Shown: one piece after another, positions 20,750 to 29,533 of the stretch | Layout of the letters: each line of letters begins with the position of its first letter | How positions within the stretch are numbered: position 1 is the stretch's first letter | IMG/VR virus record: IMGVR_UViG_3300043640_000413 | Coordinates: 1 to 41,323 of that record | Length of the DNA stretch: 41,323 bases | From: a virus | Reading direction: 5' to 3' (one strand) | The notes under the pieces: generated by a model | Seen by the model: the letters and a program-made list of their open reading frames with translations, nothing else | Databases searched by the model: none | Told to the model about the DNA's origin: nothing | Translations under genes and position numbers: made by a program

Positions 20750-22258
20750 ATGAGCGCTGCGAAAATTCAGGAAAAGTCTCAGGGCGGTTTCGTTGCCCGT
20801 CTGCTGGGTGTATTTGCCGGAAACGGATCGAAACCGGCCCCGGAAGAGGCGAAACCGCTGCGTGAGGCAGCCGGTGCCACCGTGGACGACGACGATGCCG
20901 ACTGGCGACGCCTGACCGGCGACGGCCAGCGGGACCTGGCACCGATGACCCAGGACCGCATGCAACGCCTGGCGCATTACCAGTGGGAGACCAACCTGCT
21001 GGCCAACCGGCTGATCGAGTTGCCGGTGGCGTATTTGCTCGCCGGTGGCGTGCGCCTGGCGATCACCGACGAAGCCGCCCAGGAAATCCTCGACGCGCAC
21101 TGGCACGACGGCCTCAACGCGTGGGATCTGAAACTGCCCAAGCGGGCGCGCGAGCTGGGCCTTTTCGGTGAGCAGTGCTTTCCCGTCTTCCGCGATGACA
21201 ACACCGGGTTCGTGCGGCTGGGCTACCTGGACCCGGCGCTGATCGAAACCGTGGTGACGGATCCGGAAAACCGCGAGCAGCCGATCGGCATCGTGACCAA
21301 GCGCGACCGCAAGGGCGTGGCCAGGCGCTATCGCATCATCGTCAACGTGCCGGAGTCCGCGTTCGCCGAACGCACCCAGGAGATCCGCCAGACCTTCGAC
21401 ACGGGCGATTGCTTTTACTACCGCGTCAACGATCTGAGCAGCGCCACGCGCGGGCGCAGCGACCTGCTGGCGCAGATCGACTGGCTCGATGCCTACGACG
21501 GATTTCTGTTCGGCGAGCTCGACCGCGCCAGCTTCATGCGTGCGTTCGTGTGGGATGTGACGCTGGCCGGGGCGTCACCGGACGAGGTAAAAACGCGGGC
21601 GAAGGAGATTACGGCGCCCAAGCCCGGCAGCGTCCGCGTGCATAACGAAAGCGAGACCTGGTCGGCACAGACGCCCGACCTGAAGGCTGTCGATTCTGCC
21701 GAGGGCGCCAAGCTGTTTCGCAACCATGTGCTGGGCGGCGCCACCGTGCCGTCGCACTGGTACGGCGGTGGCGACGATGTCAACCGCAGCACCGGTGAAA
21801 GCATGAGCGAGCCGACAGAAAAGATGCTGCTGATGCGCCAGCGCACGCTGGGCTACATGCTCACCGACATTGGCCGCTACGTCCTGCGCAGTGCGTGGCA
21901 GGCGCTGGATCGCGAGTTGAACGCCAAGGAAGCCAAGGTGCTCAGTACCTTAACCGCGGCCTGGCCGGAGATGACCAACAAGGACATCACCAAGTACGCC
22001 GCGGCGCTGATGCAGATCGTCAGCGGCATCGCCGGCCTGCTCGACGAAGGGCTTATCACCCGTGAAACAGCGTTGCGCCTGGTGACGGCGGTGGCCGAGC
22101 GCCTGGGCGTGGAGATCGACGTCGACGAAGAGCTCGATGCGGCGACGAAGGAGCTGGCCAAACGCGGCGGCGACGACTTGCACGGCTTCGCATTGCGCAG
22201 TCGCCCGACACCCACGCCGCCGGCTGACGACGACGCCAGCGCTGCCGTCGCCGCCTGA
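20750..22258 (+). CDS. Portal protein, DUF935 (Mu gp29-like)
   Basis: A 502-residue portal, the ring through which DNA enters and leaves the head. Typical blocks are MQRLAHYQWETNLLANRLIE, FLFGELDRASFMRAFVWDV and GGATVPSHWYGGGDDVNRST. The ATG at 20750 has GAGG seven bases before it, while an ATG at 20729 overlaps the terminase end. The C-terminal helices fit the family. Confidence 0.9.
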   Translation: MSAAKIQEKSQGGFVARLLGVFAGNGSKPAPEEAKPLREAAGATVDDDDADWRRLTGDGQRDLAPMTQDRMQRLAHYQWETNLLANRLIELPVAYLLAGGVRLAITDEAAQEILDAHWHDGLNAWDLKLPKRARELGLFGEQCFPVFRDDNTGFVRLGYLDPALIETVVTDPENREQPIGIVTKRDRKGVARRYRIIVNVPESAFAERTQEIRQTFDTGDCFYYRVNDLSSATRGRSDLLAQIDWLDAYDGFLFGELDRASFMRAFVWDVTLAGASPDEVKTRAKEITAPKPGSVRVHNESETWSAQTPDLKAVDSAEGAKLFRNHVLGGATVPSHWYGGGDDVNRSTGESMSEPTEKMLLMRQRTLGYMLTDIGRYVLRSAWQALDRELNAKEAKVLSTLTAAWPEMTNKDITKYAAALMQIVSGIAGLLDEGLITRETALRLVTAVAERLGVEIDVDEELDAATKELAKRGGDDLHGFALRSRPTPTPPADDDASAAVAA

Positions 22259-22260
22259 CG

Positions 22261-23133
22261 ATGGACGCCGAGGAAGCCGCGCGGCGCTTCGCGGCGTCCG
22301 CCAAGGCGCAGACCGCGGGGCTGCCGCGCATACAGCGCGATGTGCTGGCCGAGATCGTGCGCCAGCTCGCGCTTGCCGAGGGCGCCGTTATCGATGCGCT
22401 GGCGGCGAAACCCACCGAAGCGGCACAACGCCGGCTGCGCCAGCTGCAGCTGGAGCTCGAACGCACGATGGAGGATTTCCGCCAGGCCGCCACCAACGCC
22501 AGCACGCAAGGTGCCAGCGACGGGTGGCAGGCCGGCATCCGCACGATCAGCGCACCATTCGACTCGGCCGGCGTGTCGGTGCTGGGCGCGCGGATCGATG
22601 CTGGTGCGCTGATGGCCACGCAGCGATTCATGACCGATCGCATTGAGGACATCAGCCTGCGGGCGCTCAACAAGCTCAACGGCGCGCTGATGCAAAACGT
22701 GATCGGCGCCGTGCCGCTGAGCGACACCATTACCCAGGTGCAGCGGATCCTCGGCGGGGCGCCCCGATCGCGCGCCATGACGGTGGCGTACACCGAGATC
22801 GGCATGGTGCATTCGGTTTCCCAGGACGCGGCCCTGCAGCAGGCAGGGCACGTGGTGCCGGGCCTGCACAAGCGCTGGCTCAAGAGCGGCAAGCGGCACC
22901 CGCGCGAAACACACGTGGCTGCGCACAATCAGATTCGGCGCTACGATGAGCCGTACCTGGTCGGCGGCGAGAAGCTTCGTTTCCCGCGCGACCCGGATGC
23001 CAGCGCCGGCAACATCATCAACTGCGGCTGTCACTCCATCCCGGTGGTCGACGGCTCCACGTTCGAAGGCGGCGTGTTCCGCATCGACAGTTCCGGCGCC
23101 GTCCGCACGGTTGCCCTGCCAGGTGCGCGTTAG
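22261..23133 (+). CDS. Head morphogenesis protein (Mu gpF-like)
   Basis: A 290-residue minor head protein of the Mu gpF/SPP1 gp7 family, bound near the portal. The family's C-terminal signature is seen: ARSRAMTVAYTEIGMVHS-like helix (here PRSRAMTVAYTEIGMVHS), HPRETHVAAHNQIRRYDEP and NCGCHSIPVV. It starts 2 bases after the portal stop. Its stop codon lies in the TTAGT dyad at 23130. Confidence 0.88.
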   Translation: MDAEEAARRFAASAKAQTAGLPRIQRDVLAEIVRQLALAEGAVIDALAAKPTEAAQRRLRQLQLELERTMEDFRQAATNASTQGASDGWQAGIRTISAPFDSAGVSVLGARIDAGALMATQRFMTDRIEDISLRALNKLNGALMQNVIGAVPLSDTITQVQRILGGAPRSRAMTVAYTEIGMVHSVSQDAALQQAGHVVPGLHKRWLKSGKRHPRETHVAAHNQIRRYDEPYLVGGEKLRFPRDPDASAGNIINCGCHSIPVVDGSTFEGGVFRIDSSGAVRTVALPGAR

Positions 23134-23150
23134 TAGCGGACACTAAAAGA
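23130..23150 (+). promoter_or_regulatory. TTAGT dyad, possible activator site before capsid genes
   Basis: A perfect TTAGT-N7-ACTAA dyad followed by AAGA, almost the same as 16076-16096. It lies in the 94-base gap between gpF and the next gene, overlapping the gpF stop. It could bring extra late transcription to the capsid and tail tube genes. No good -35 box accompanies it. Confidence 0.5.
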
Positions 23151-23227
23151 TTCCGCGTCACCGATCATCCACATTCGTCTCCACACCGCGATTTCGCGCA
23201 TTCCGCGTTTGCGTCCTGGAGATGAGC

Positions 23228-23617
23228 ATGCCCCCCAAATCCACACCCGTCGCGCCGACCGAAGCCGAGCAAGCTGCCGCTGCGCAGGCGGAGACCGAGC
23301 GCCTCGCCGCTGAAGAGGCCGCCGCTGAGCAAGCCGCTGCCGAAAAGGACGAAGCCGACAAGGCTGCCGCAGCACAGGCGGAGACCGAGCGCCTCGCCGC
23401 CGAACAGGCTGCCGCCGACAAAGCCGCTGCGCTGGCGGACAAGAACGCCGCTCGCGCGGTCGGCACCGCCGCCGCGCCGAGCAAGGCCACCAACACCAAC
23501 GCGTTGAAGAAGATCGGCATCGAAGTGCTGGCCGAAGCGCGCCACGGCGAGAAGCTCATCTGCCGGGTACTGCAGGACGCCAAGCGGGTGTGGAAGGAAT
23601 TCTTCCATGAAGCGTAA
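23228..23617 (+). CDS. Ala/Glu-rich coiled-coil protein with tandem repeat
   Basis: A 129-residue protein before the capsid gene. Residues about 15-75 are Ala, Glu and Gln rich with two copies of AAAQAETERLAAE 30 residues apart, likely a long helix. The C-terminus (NALKKIGIEVLAEARHGEKL) is globular-looking. The ATG at 23228 has GGAG six bases upstream; ATG 23222 is too close. Place and shape would suit a scaffold or capsid assembly helper, but this is inference. It overlaps the next gene by 11 bases. Confidence 0.55.
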   Translation: MPPKSTPVAPTEAEQAAAAQAETERLAAEEAAAEQAAAEKDEADKAAAAQAETERLAAEQAAADKAAALADKNAARAVGTAAAPSKATNTNALKKIGIEVLAEARHGEKLICRVLQDAKRVWKEFFHEA

Positions 23618-26186
23618 TTTGCTGGCCGCGCTGATCGCAATGGCGATCCCGACGGAAGGCGTGCCAGGCGAAACGCTGTTGCGCGAAGCGGCCACCACCG
23701 AGCTGGGACAGATCACCGACCTGGTGCGCAGCGCGTTGAAGCGCAACTACGGCCTGGGCGAGAACGGCTGGGTGTGCATCGAGGCGATCTATCCCGATCG
23801 CGTCGTGGTCGAGCGCGACGGCAAGAACTTCCAGTTCACCTACACCATCGACGACGCCAACAACGTGGTCCTTGGCGCGGCCACCGAAGTGGTGATGACC
23901 GCGACGCCGGTGACGGAAACCACCGTGCGCGAAGCGGCCGCCACCGAGATGCGTGCGGTCAACTCCCTGGTGCTGGGGGCCATCCGCAAGGTCAAGCCGG
24001 ACATCTGGGATGTCATCGCCATGTACCCCGACCGCGCCGTGGTCGCCGGCGACGATCGGCGTCAGTACGCCTACCCCTACACCATCGACGACAGCAACCA
24101 GGTCACCCTGGGCACGCCGTACGAAGTGATCTCGCAGCACGTGCCGGCATCGAGCACCATGCCGGCGCGTGAGGCACGCGCAACACATACCCCCCCGAAG
24201 AGCGGCAACGCGGCGGGCGACCTGCAGGGCACGGTGTTTATCGAAGCCCTGCAGGCGCCCGAAGGCCAGAAGCCGTCGCGCTACCTGGTGCGGGTGATCA
24301 AGGCGGGCACATCGCTCAACAACGTGACGTACCCGCGTAACGTGTTGCGCGAAGCCGCACCGTTGTTCGACGGCGCGCGCGTATTCGTCAAGTCCGATGC
24401 CGAGCATCTCAAGGGTGGCGGCAAGGACGTGCGCCAGCTGGTCGGGCGGCTGTCCGATTCCAAATTCGTCGAAGCCGGCGTCGGCGAAATTCAGTCCGTG
24501 ATGGACGTGTTCGATTCCGCTGACGTCGCGCCGATGCTGCGCGAAGCCGTGCAGCGCGGCATGACCGACCTGTTCGGCCTGTCGATCGACGCCAGCGGCA
24601 AGAGCAAGAAAACCGGCGAGTTCCGCGAAGCCATCAGCCTGACCAAGGTGGCCAGCGTGGACTTGATCATCGAGCCCGGTGCCGGCGGGCAACTCATCCG
24701 TTTTGTAGAAGCCCACAACCCCGAGGAAGACACCATGCTGCGCTCGCAGATGATCACAGAGATTAGTGCCCGCGATGCGAAGCGGGCCGAAGGGCTGGCC
24801 GATGCCAGTGACGCCGACGTGCTGGCCGCCTACCGCGAAGCGGTGGGTACGGCTGCCGACAAGGGCACCGAAGATGCCGTCACCAAGGGCCAGGTCGACG
24901 AACGCTTCCGCATGATCGAAGCGCGCGCCGAGGCGCGCGTGTTGATCGCCGAGAGCAAGCTGCCGCTGGCCACCCAGGTGCGCCTCAACGAACGCTTCCG
25001 CGAAGCGGCCAGCTTCACCACCGAGAACGTCACCGCATCGATCGAGGACGAGCGCAAGTACCTGGGGCAGATCGTCGACGGCTCCAAGATCACCGGCCTC
25101 GGGCATTTCATCGAAGCGGGCGAAAGCCGCGCTGAAAAGATGCAAACGATGTTCGATGATTTCTTCGACCACACGAAGAAGGTCCAGTCGTTCCGCGAGT
25201 GCTACATCGAGTTCACGGGCGATCGCGGCGTCACCGGCAAGCTCGGCAATTGCGACATGTCGCGGATGCGCGAAGCGGCGGGGGAGCGTGGCTTCCGCGA
25301 GGCCATCAGCGCCAGCACATTCGGCGACACCCTGGGCGATTCGATCACCCGCGCCATGATCCGCCTTTATGGCGCCTCTGACGCCTACACCGACTGGCGC
25401 TGGATGTGCGATGTGGTGCCGATCACCGACTTCCGCACGCAGGAACGCACCCGCGTCGGCGGCTACGGCAATCTGGCGACAGTGGCCGAGAACGGCGCTT
25501 ACCCGGACGTCAACTCGCCGACCGACGAAAAGGCAACCTATGCGGTCACCAAGCGCGGTGGTGTCGAGACACTGAGCCTGGAGGCGATCGCCAACGACGA
25601 TGTGGGCTTGATCCGACGCATCCCGCAGATGCTGGCCACCGCGGCGGGCCGTACCGTGTTTGAGTTCGTGTACGACTTCCTGCGGTCGAACGCGGTCATC
25701 TACGACACCAAGGCGCTGTTCCACGCTGACCACGCCAACATCGGCACGGCCGCACTGGACGAAGACAGCTTCGCCGCGGCGCGTCTGCGCATGAAACAGC
25801 AGACCGAGAAGGACAGCGGCAAGCGCCTGGGCATCACCCTCAAGCACCTGGTGATCCCCTCGGAGCTCGAACAGGTTGCCTACGACACGTTCGTGCGGTT
25901 CCAGAACCTCGACAAAACGTTCGTGCAATCCCGCTCGCCGACCGTCCATGTGGTCGACTACTGGACCGACACGAACAACTGGTTCGCCGCAGCCGACAAC
26001 GCCCAGGTGCCGTTGATCGAAATGGGCTTCTATGGCGGCAACGAGGATCCCGAGCTGTTCGTGCAGGACACGCCGAACCAGGGCTCGCTCTTCAGCAACG
26101 ACCAGATCAAATACAAGATCCGGCACATCTACAGCGGCGCTGTCCGCGACTACCGCGGCTTCGACGGATCCATCGTCGCTGCCTGA
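23607..26186 (+). CDS. Prohead protease-major capsid protein fusion
   Basis: An 859-residue fusion. Residues about 24-180 hold two copies of an 80-residue module (each starting REAAxTE and containing YPDRxVV and YTIDDxNxVxLG). Residues about 205-370 look like a prohead protease/scaffold (GTVFIEALQAPEGQ, LREAAPLFDGARVFVKSD, KVASVDLIIEPGAGGQLIRF). Residues about 510-859 are the capsid protein (RTRVGGYGNLATVAENGAYP, DTKALFHADHANIG). Self-cleavage during assembly is expected. The tripeptide REA occurs ten times, far more than chance. The protease active residues could not be assigned. Confidence 0.82.
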   Translation: MKRNLLAALIAMAIPTEGVPGETLLREAATTELGQITDLVRSALKRNYGLGENGWVCIEAIYPDRVVVERDGKNFQFTYTIDDANNVVLGAATEVVMTATPVTETTVREAAATEMRAVNSLVLGAIRKVKPDIWDVIAMYPDRAVVAGDDRRQYAYPYTIDDSNQVTLGTPYEVISQHVPASSTMPAREARATHTPPKSGNAAGDLQGTVFIEALQAPEGQKPSRYLVRVIKAGTSLNNVTYPRNVLREAAPLFDGARVFVKSDAEHLKGGGKDVRQLVGRLSDSKFVEAGVGEIQSVMDVFDSADVAPMLREAVQRGMTDLFGLSIDASGKSKKTGEFREAISLTKVASVDLIIEPGAGGQLIRFVEAHNPEEDTMLRSQMITEISARDAKRAEGLADASDADVLAAYREAVGTAADKGTEDAVTKGQVDERFRMIEARAEARVLIAESKLPLATQVRLNERFREAASFTTENVTASIEDERKYLGQIVDGSKITGLGHFIEAGESRAEKMQTMFDDFFDHTKKVQSFRECYIEFTGDRGVTGKLGNCDMSRMREAAGERGFREAISASTFGDTLGDSITRAMIRLYGASDAYTDWRWMCDVVPITDFRTQERTRVGGYGNLATVAENGAYPDVNSPTDEKATYAVTKRGGVETLSLEAIANDDVGLIRRIPQMLATAAGRTVFEFVYDFLRSNAVIYDTKALFHADHANIGTAALDEDSFAAARLRMKQQTEKDSGKRLGITLKHLVIPSELEQVAYDTFVRFQNLDKTFVQSRSPTVHVVDYWTDTNNWFAAADNAQVPLIEMGFYGGNEDPELFVQDTPNQGSLFSNDQIKYKIRHIYSGAVRDYRGFDGSIVAA

Positions 26187-26249
26187 CACCCGAGCGTGCA
26201 ACACGGCCAAGGACGGCCCTCTCTTTCCTACGACACCGACTGAGCCCCG

Positions 26250-26933
26250 ATGCCTCTTGCCGATTTCCAGACACTGGTGGATGACCTGGTCCGCGACGAT
26301 GGCCACGGTGTTTCATCGGCGCAGCGCGACGCCGCTATCCAAGCGGCGCTGGTGCAGTATTCGGCGGATCGGCCGCGCAACGTCGTTGTCGATGTGGTTT
26401 CGCCTGGCGGGCAGCGTGTCGATCTGCCTGCTGGGTTCACGGCGGACTCGCGCCTGGTGGGCGTCGAGTATCCCGTGGACCGGATCCCGGCGAGCCAACT
26501 GCCGTTGTCCGATATTTCGGTGTACGCGGCGCCGACCGTGCGCCAACTGGAGGTGCCGCAGTGGATCGCGGTGGGCGAAAGTCTGCGGGTGACCTATACC
26601 GGTGACCATCTGGTCGACGATGAAGACGACACCGTGCCGTTGCGCCACCGCCAGTCCATCGCCAACCTGGCAGCGAGCTACCTGTGCATGCAGCTGGCCA
26701 GCCGCTACGCCACCGAGGGCGACCCCAGCATTCCGGCGGACACCGTCGACTACAAAAGCAAGAGTGATCGCTTCCGCGCGCTAGCCAAGGACTACGCCGC
26801 TGCCTATGGCCGCGTGGTCGGTGTGGCGCCCAGTGATCGCACCAAGGCCGCCAGCGCCACCGTGGAGCTGGAGCGCAGGGATTCCCTGGGCAACCGGCGC
26901 CTGTTCCATCCCGCGCGTAGCTGGCCGCGCTGA
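26250..26933 (+). CDS. Head-tail connector/neck protein
   Basis: A 227-residue protein in the place of head completion proteins, directly after the capsid. It starts MPLADFQTLVDDLVRDDGHG and has a helical part (RHRQSIANLAASYLCMQLAS, then YKSKSDRFRALAKDYAAAYG) typical of connector proteins that plug the portal. The exact family is not certain. It overlaps the next gene as TGATG. The 63-base gap upstream has a short GC-rich inverted repeat and a C/T-rich tail, a weak terminator at best. Confidence 0.65.
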   Translation: MPLADFQTLVDDLVRDDGHGVSSAQRDAAIQAALVQYSADRPRNVVVDVVSPGGQRVDLPAGFTADSRLVGVEYPVDRIPASQLPLSDISVYAAPTVRQLEVPQWIAVGESLRVTYTGDHLVDDEDDTVPLRHRQSIANLAASYLCMQLASRYATEGDPSIPADTVDYKSKSDRFRALAKDYAAAYGRVVGVAPSDRTKAASATVELERRDSLGNRRLFHPARSWPR

Positions 26934-27454
26934 TGGACATCGTTGTCGACAACAGCCGCGTGATGCAGCTGGCCGACTTGTGGCAGCGCGCGCCCGACAT
27001 CACCCGCGAGGAAATGCTGCGCACGGTGACCGAGTGCGACCTGCTGATGCAGGGCGAGCTGATGCAGAAACTGCCACGCGGCGCCGGTGGCCTGCATGGC
27101 GCCGGCCTGGCCGGCACGGTCTTTCGCGAAGAGCATGCGCTGGCGGACAACGTCATCGGGCTCACCGCGACCAAAGAGCCGTACGCCGAATACGTGGAGC
27201 TGGGCACGCGCCCGCATCGCGTCGGACCCAACGCCATCGACGCGCTGACCGACTGGGTCGAGGCGCGCATCGGGCTGCGTGACGAAGAGGCTGAGGGCAT
27301 GGCCGAGGGCATCGCCTGGAAGATCCGGCACTTCGGCACCGCGCCCAAGCCGATCTGGCAGCAGACCTATCAGAGCCTGCTCGGCGAGATCAACAACAAG
27401 TTCAATGCGGGCGTGCAGCGCATCCTCGCGCGCCTGGCCGGAGCCGCCGCATGA
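26933..27454 (+). CDS. HK97 gp10-like tail completion protein
   Basis: A 173-residue protein with the signature YAEYVELGTRPHRVGPNAID and KPIWQQTYQ near the end, as in the HK97 gp10 group of head-tail joining proteins. It would act at the neck. It overlaps neighbours at both ends (TGATG upstream, ATGA downstream). Confidence 0.7.
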   Translation: MDIVVDNSRVMQLADLWQRAPDITREEMLRTVTECDLLMQGELMQKLPRGAGGLHGAGLAGTVFREEHALADNVIGLTATKEPYAEYVELGTRPHRVGPNAIDALTDWVEARIGLRDEEAEGMAEGIAWKIRHFGTAPKPIWQQTYQSLLGEINNKFNAGVQRILARLAGAAA

Positions 27455-27915
27455 GCGCCGTGGCGGACATCCGGGCGGCCATCGTGGCCACGATGCAATC
27501 CGTGCCGGAGATCGGTGTGGTGCACAACCACGAGCGGTACATCAAGGACATGACCGGCCTGCGAGCGATGTACATAACGCCGGAGTTCGGCATGCGCGGC
27601 TGGTTCGTGCGACGGCACCAGGTCGTGGAGACCGACCGCATCCAGCCGCGCAGCATCGAGTACCTGCGCTGGCGCATCCAGGGCGTGATGGCGATCAACG
27701 ACGAACAGGCCAGCGAGCTGGTGTTCGACGACTTGATCGAGCAACTGCGCGATGCGTTCCGCGCCAACGACACGCTCAACGGCACCGTCGCGCAATGCGC
27801 CCTGGCCGGTGGCAAGGACGCCGGCCTGCAGCTGGACGATTCCGGCCCGGTGAGCTTCGCCAGCGTGGTGTGCCACGGCGCGCGGGCATCGCTAATCACC
27901 CAACGCTTTTTGTGA
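27451..27915 (+). CDS. Putative tail terminator/completion protein
   Basis: A 154-residue protein starting with a helix (SAVADIRAAIVATMQSVPEI), then strands, FVRRHQVVETDRIQPRSIEY and WRIQGVMAINDEQASELVF. This layout and the place between gp10-like and tube genes fit a tail terminator. No sequence motif proves it. Confidence 0.55.
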   Translation: MSAVADIRAAIVATMQSVPEIGVVHNHERYIKDMTGLRAMYITPEFGMRGWFVRRHQVVETDRIQPRSIEYLRWRIQGVMAINDEQASELVFDDLIEQLRDAFRANDTLNGTVAQCALAGGKDAGLQLDDSGPVSFASVVCHGARASLITQRFL

Positions 27916-27929
27916 CCGAGGGAATCCCC

Positions 27930-28109
27930 ATGACCACCGTACACCGCGACAAGCAGGGCAACGTAGTGCGCACCGACGCCGGCACCAAGCCGCGCGGACA
28001 GGCGGCGGCGATCAAGCCCACGAAACCTGCTGCCGCTCCGGTCGAGAAGCCGGTGCGGGCAGCTGCCACCCAGGCCGACGCCACCGCGCCGGCAAAGACG
28101 GAGAAGTAA
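27930..28109 (+). CDS. Small Lys/Ala/Pro-rich protein
   Basis: A 59-residue protein, MTTVHRDKQGNVVRTDAGTK followed by a low-complexity tail of K, A, P and T. GAGGGA before the ATG is a good ribosome site. It lies 3 bases before the tube gene. Likely disordered; function unknown, perhaps a tail or head decoration. Confidence 0.55.
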   Translation: MTTVHRDKQGNVVRTDAGTKPRGQAAAIKPTKPAAAPVEKPVRAAATQADATAPAKTEK

Positions 28110-28112
28110 GCC

Positions 28113-29054
28113 ATGTCACTGCGAGCCAAATCGCTACTCGTGATCGCAATGGCCGAGGTGATCTACGGCACCGCCGTGGCTGCCGTCGGCACCGGCGCGA
28201 TCGTCACCAGCAATGCCTCGATCAGTCCGCTGGAAGGCAGCGCGATCAGTCGCGCCCTGGACCGTCCGACGTTCGGCAACGATCAGCAGTTGCACGTGGG
28301 TGTCCACGCCATGCTGACGTTCGACGTCGAGCTCGTGGGCGCTGGCGCGTTGGGAACGGCGCCGAAGTGGGGGCCTCTAATGAAGGGCTGCGCCTGTCTG
28401 GAGACGGTGGTCGAGGACACCTCGGTGGTCTACTCGCCCCACACGGCCAGCACCGAATCCATGACGCTGTACTTCAACATGGACGGGCAGCAGCACATCT
28501 TGACCGGCGCCCGCGGTTCTTTCCAGCTGAAGGTGGAGAGCGGTCAGGTGCCGCATTTGACCTTCACCTTTACGGGCATCTGGAATACGCCGACGTCGAC
28601 CGCTGCGCTGGCGCCGACCGGCTGGGCCGATTTCCAGATCCCCGAGCCGGTCACGTTCGACAACACGCAGCAGGTCATGATCCACGGCCTGGCCAGCACG
28701 TTCAAGACGTTCGACTTCGACCAGGGCAACACCGTCACGTACTTCGACAACCCCGGCGAACAGGAAGTCTCGATCACCGACCGCCAGAGCAAGGGCAGCA
28801 TGTCGATCCTGGCTCCGCCGATCGCGACGAAGGATTACTTCACCGCGACCAAGGCCAACACGCTGGGCGCCATCAGCTTCGCGCACGGCACCACCGACGA
28901 GAAGCGCGTGGCGTTCGTCAGCAGCCAGGCGCAGCTGCTGACGCCGAAGTACGGCAACGATTCCGACCGCGCCACGCTCGATGCGGACTTGAGTTTCGTG
29001 CCGACGCTGGCCGGCGACGACGAATGGGAGCTGCGCCTGGAAGCGGCGGCTTAA
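28113..29054 (+). CDS. Major tail tube protein
   Basis: A 313-residue beta-rich protein that would build the tail tube. Residues contain TGARGSFQLKVESGQVPHLT, then FTFTGIWNTPT and KGSMSILAPPIATKDYFTAT, fitting tube proteins of siphophages in this gene place. It is followed by a strong terminator, as expected for a highly made protein. No sheath gene follows, so the tail is non-contractile. Confidence 0.78.
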   Translation: MSLRAKSLLVIAMAEVIYGTAVAAVGTGAIVTSNASISPLEGSAISRALDRPTFGNDQQLHVGVHAMLTFDVELVGAGALGTAPKWGPLMKGCACLETVVEDTSVVYSPHTASTESMTLYFNMDGQQHILTGARGSFQLKVESGQVPHLTFTFTGIWNTPTSTAALAPTGWADFQIPEPVTFDNTQQVMIHGLASTFKTFDFDQGNTVTYFDNPGEQEVSITDRQSKGSMSILAPPIATKDYFTATKANTLGAISFAHGTTDEKRVAFVSSQAQLLTPKYGNDSDRATLDADLSFVPTLAGDDEWELRLEAAA

Positions 29055-29064
29055 GCCTACATGG

Positions 29065-29094
29065 GGGATGCGCGGACGTCCGCGCATCCCTTTT
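29065..29094 (+). terminator. Rho-independent terminator after the tube gene
   Basis: GGGATGCGCGGAC and its exact complement form a 26-base perfect palindrome, followed by TTTT. It lies 11 bases after the tube stop. It would lower transcription of the tail genes against the capsid and tube genes. Confidence 0.85.
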
Positions 29095-29179
29095 CCACCA
29101 TTCCCCAGGCCCGCCGCTGACCCGAGGGCGGGCATTTCCACCCGAAAGACCGTTGCACACCACCAAAGGACACACGCAC

Positions 29180-29533
29180 ATGTCACTCAAGCTCAACAAG
29201 GTCGAGACGTTCAAGGCCCGCGTCCACGTTACGCTGCTGACCGGCGATGCCGACCGCACCCAGGAAGCGTCATTCGTGGCCGAGTTCAAGCACTTGGACG
29301 GCGCCCAGTTCCAGGAGCTGCGCAGCCGCGGCTTGACCGATGCATTGTTCCTGGACGAGGTGCTGGTCGGCGTCTCCGAGGTTGCTGATGGCAACGGCGC
29401 GGCGATGACGTTCGAGGCGGCCCGCGAGGCAATCCGTAGCGACCTGAACTACTGCGGCGCCACCGTGAAGACGTACATCGAAACGTTGGCGGGCGTGGCC
29501 GGAAAAAACTCCAATCGGTCGCGCGGGCTTTAA
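29180..29533 (+). CDS. Tail assembly chaperone (G-like)
   Basis: A 117-residue protein, MSLKLNKVETFKARVHVTLL and EASFVAEFKHLDGAQFQELR at the start, typical of tail chaperones that coat the tape measure. AGGA lies ahead of the ATG. Its 3' end carries the slippery heptamer A AAA AAC in frame, allowing a longer GT-type product. Confidence 0.72.
   Translation: MSLKLNKVETFKARVHVTLLTGDADRTQEASFVAEFKHLDGAQFQELRSRGLTDALFLDEVLVGVSEVADGNGAAMTFEAAREAIRSDLNYCGATVKTYIETLAGVAGKNSNRSRGL

Noticed and set aside
26187-26249. Possible terminator between capsid and connector genes
   Set aside because: The inverted GGCC arms are only 4-5 bases and the C/T-rich tail is not a T-tract.
23556-26306. A 916-residue leftward frame opposite the capsid fusion
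   Set aside because: It mirrors the codon pattern of the capsid gene; the capsid fusion is clearly recognisable on the other strand.
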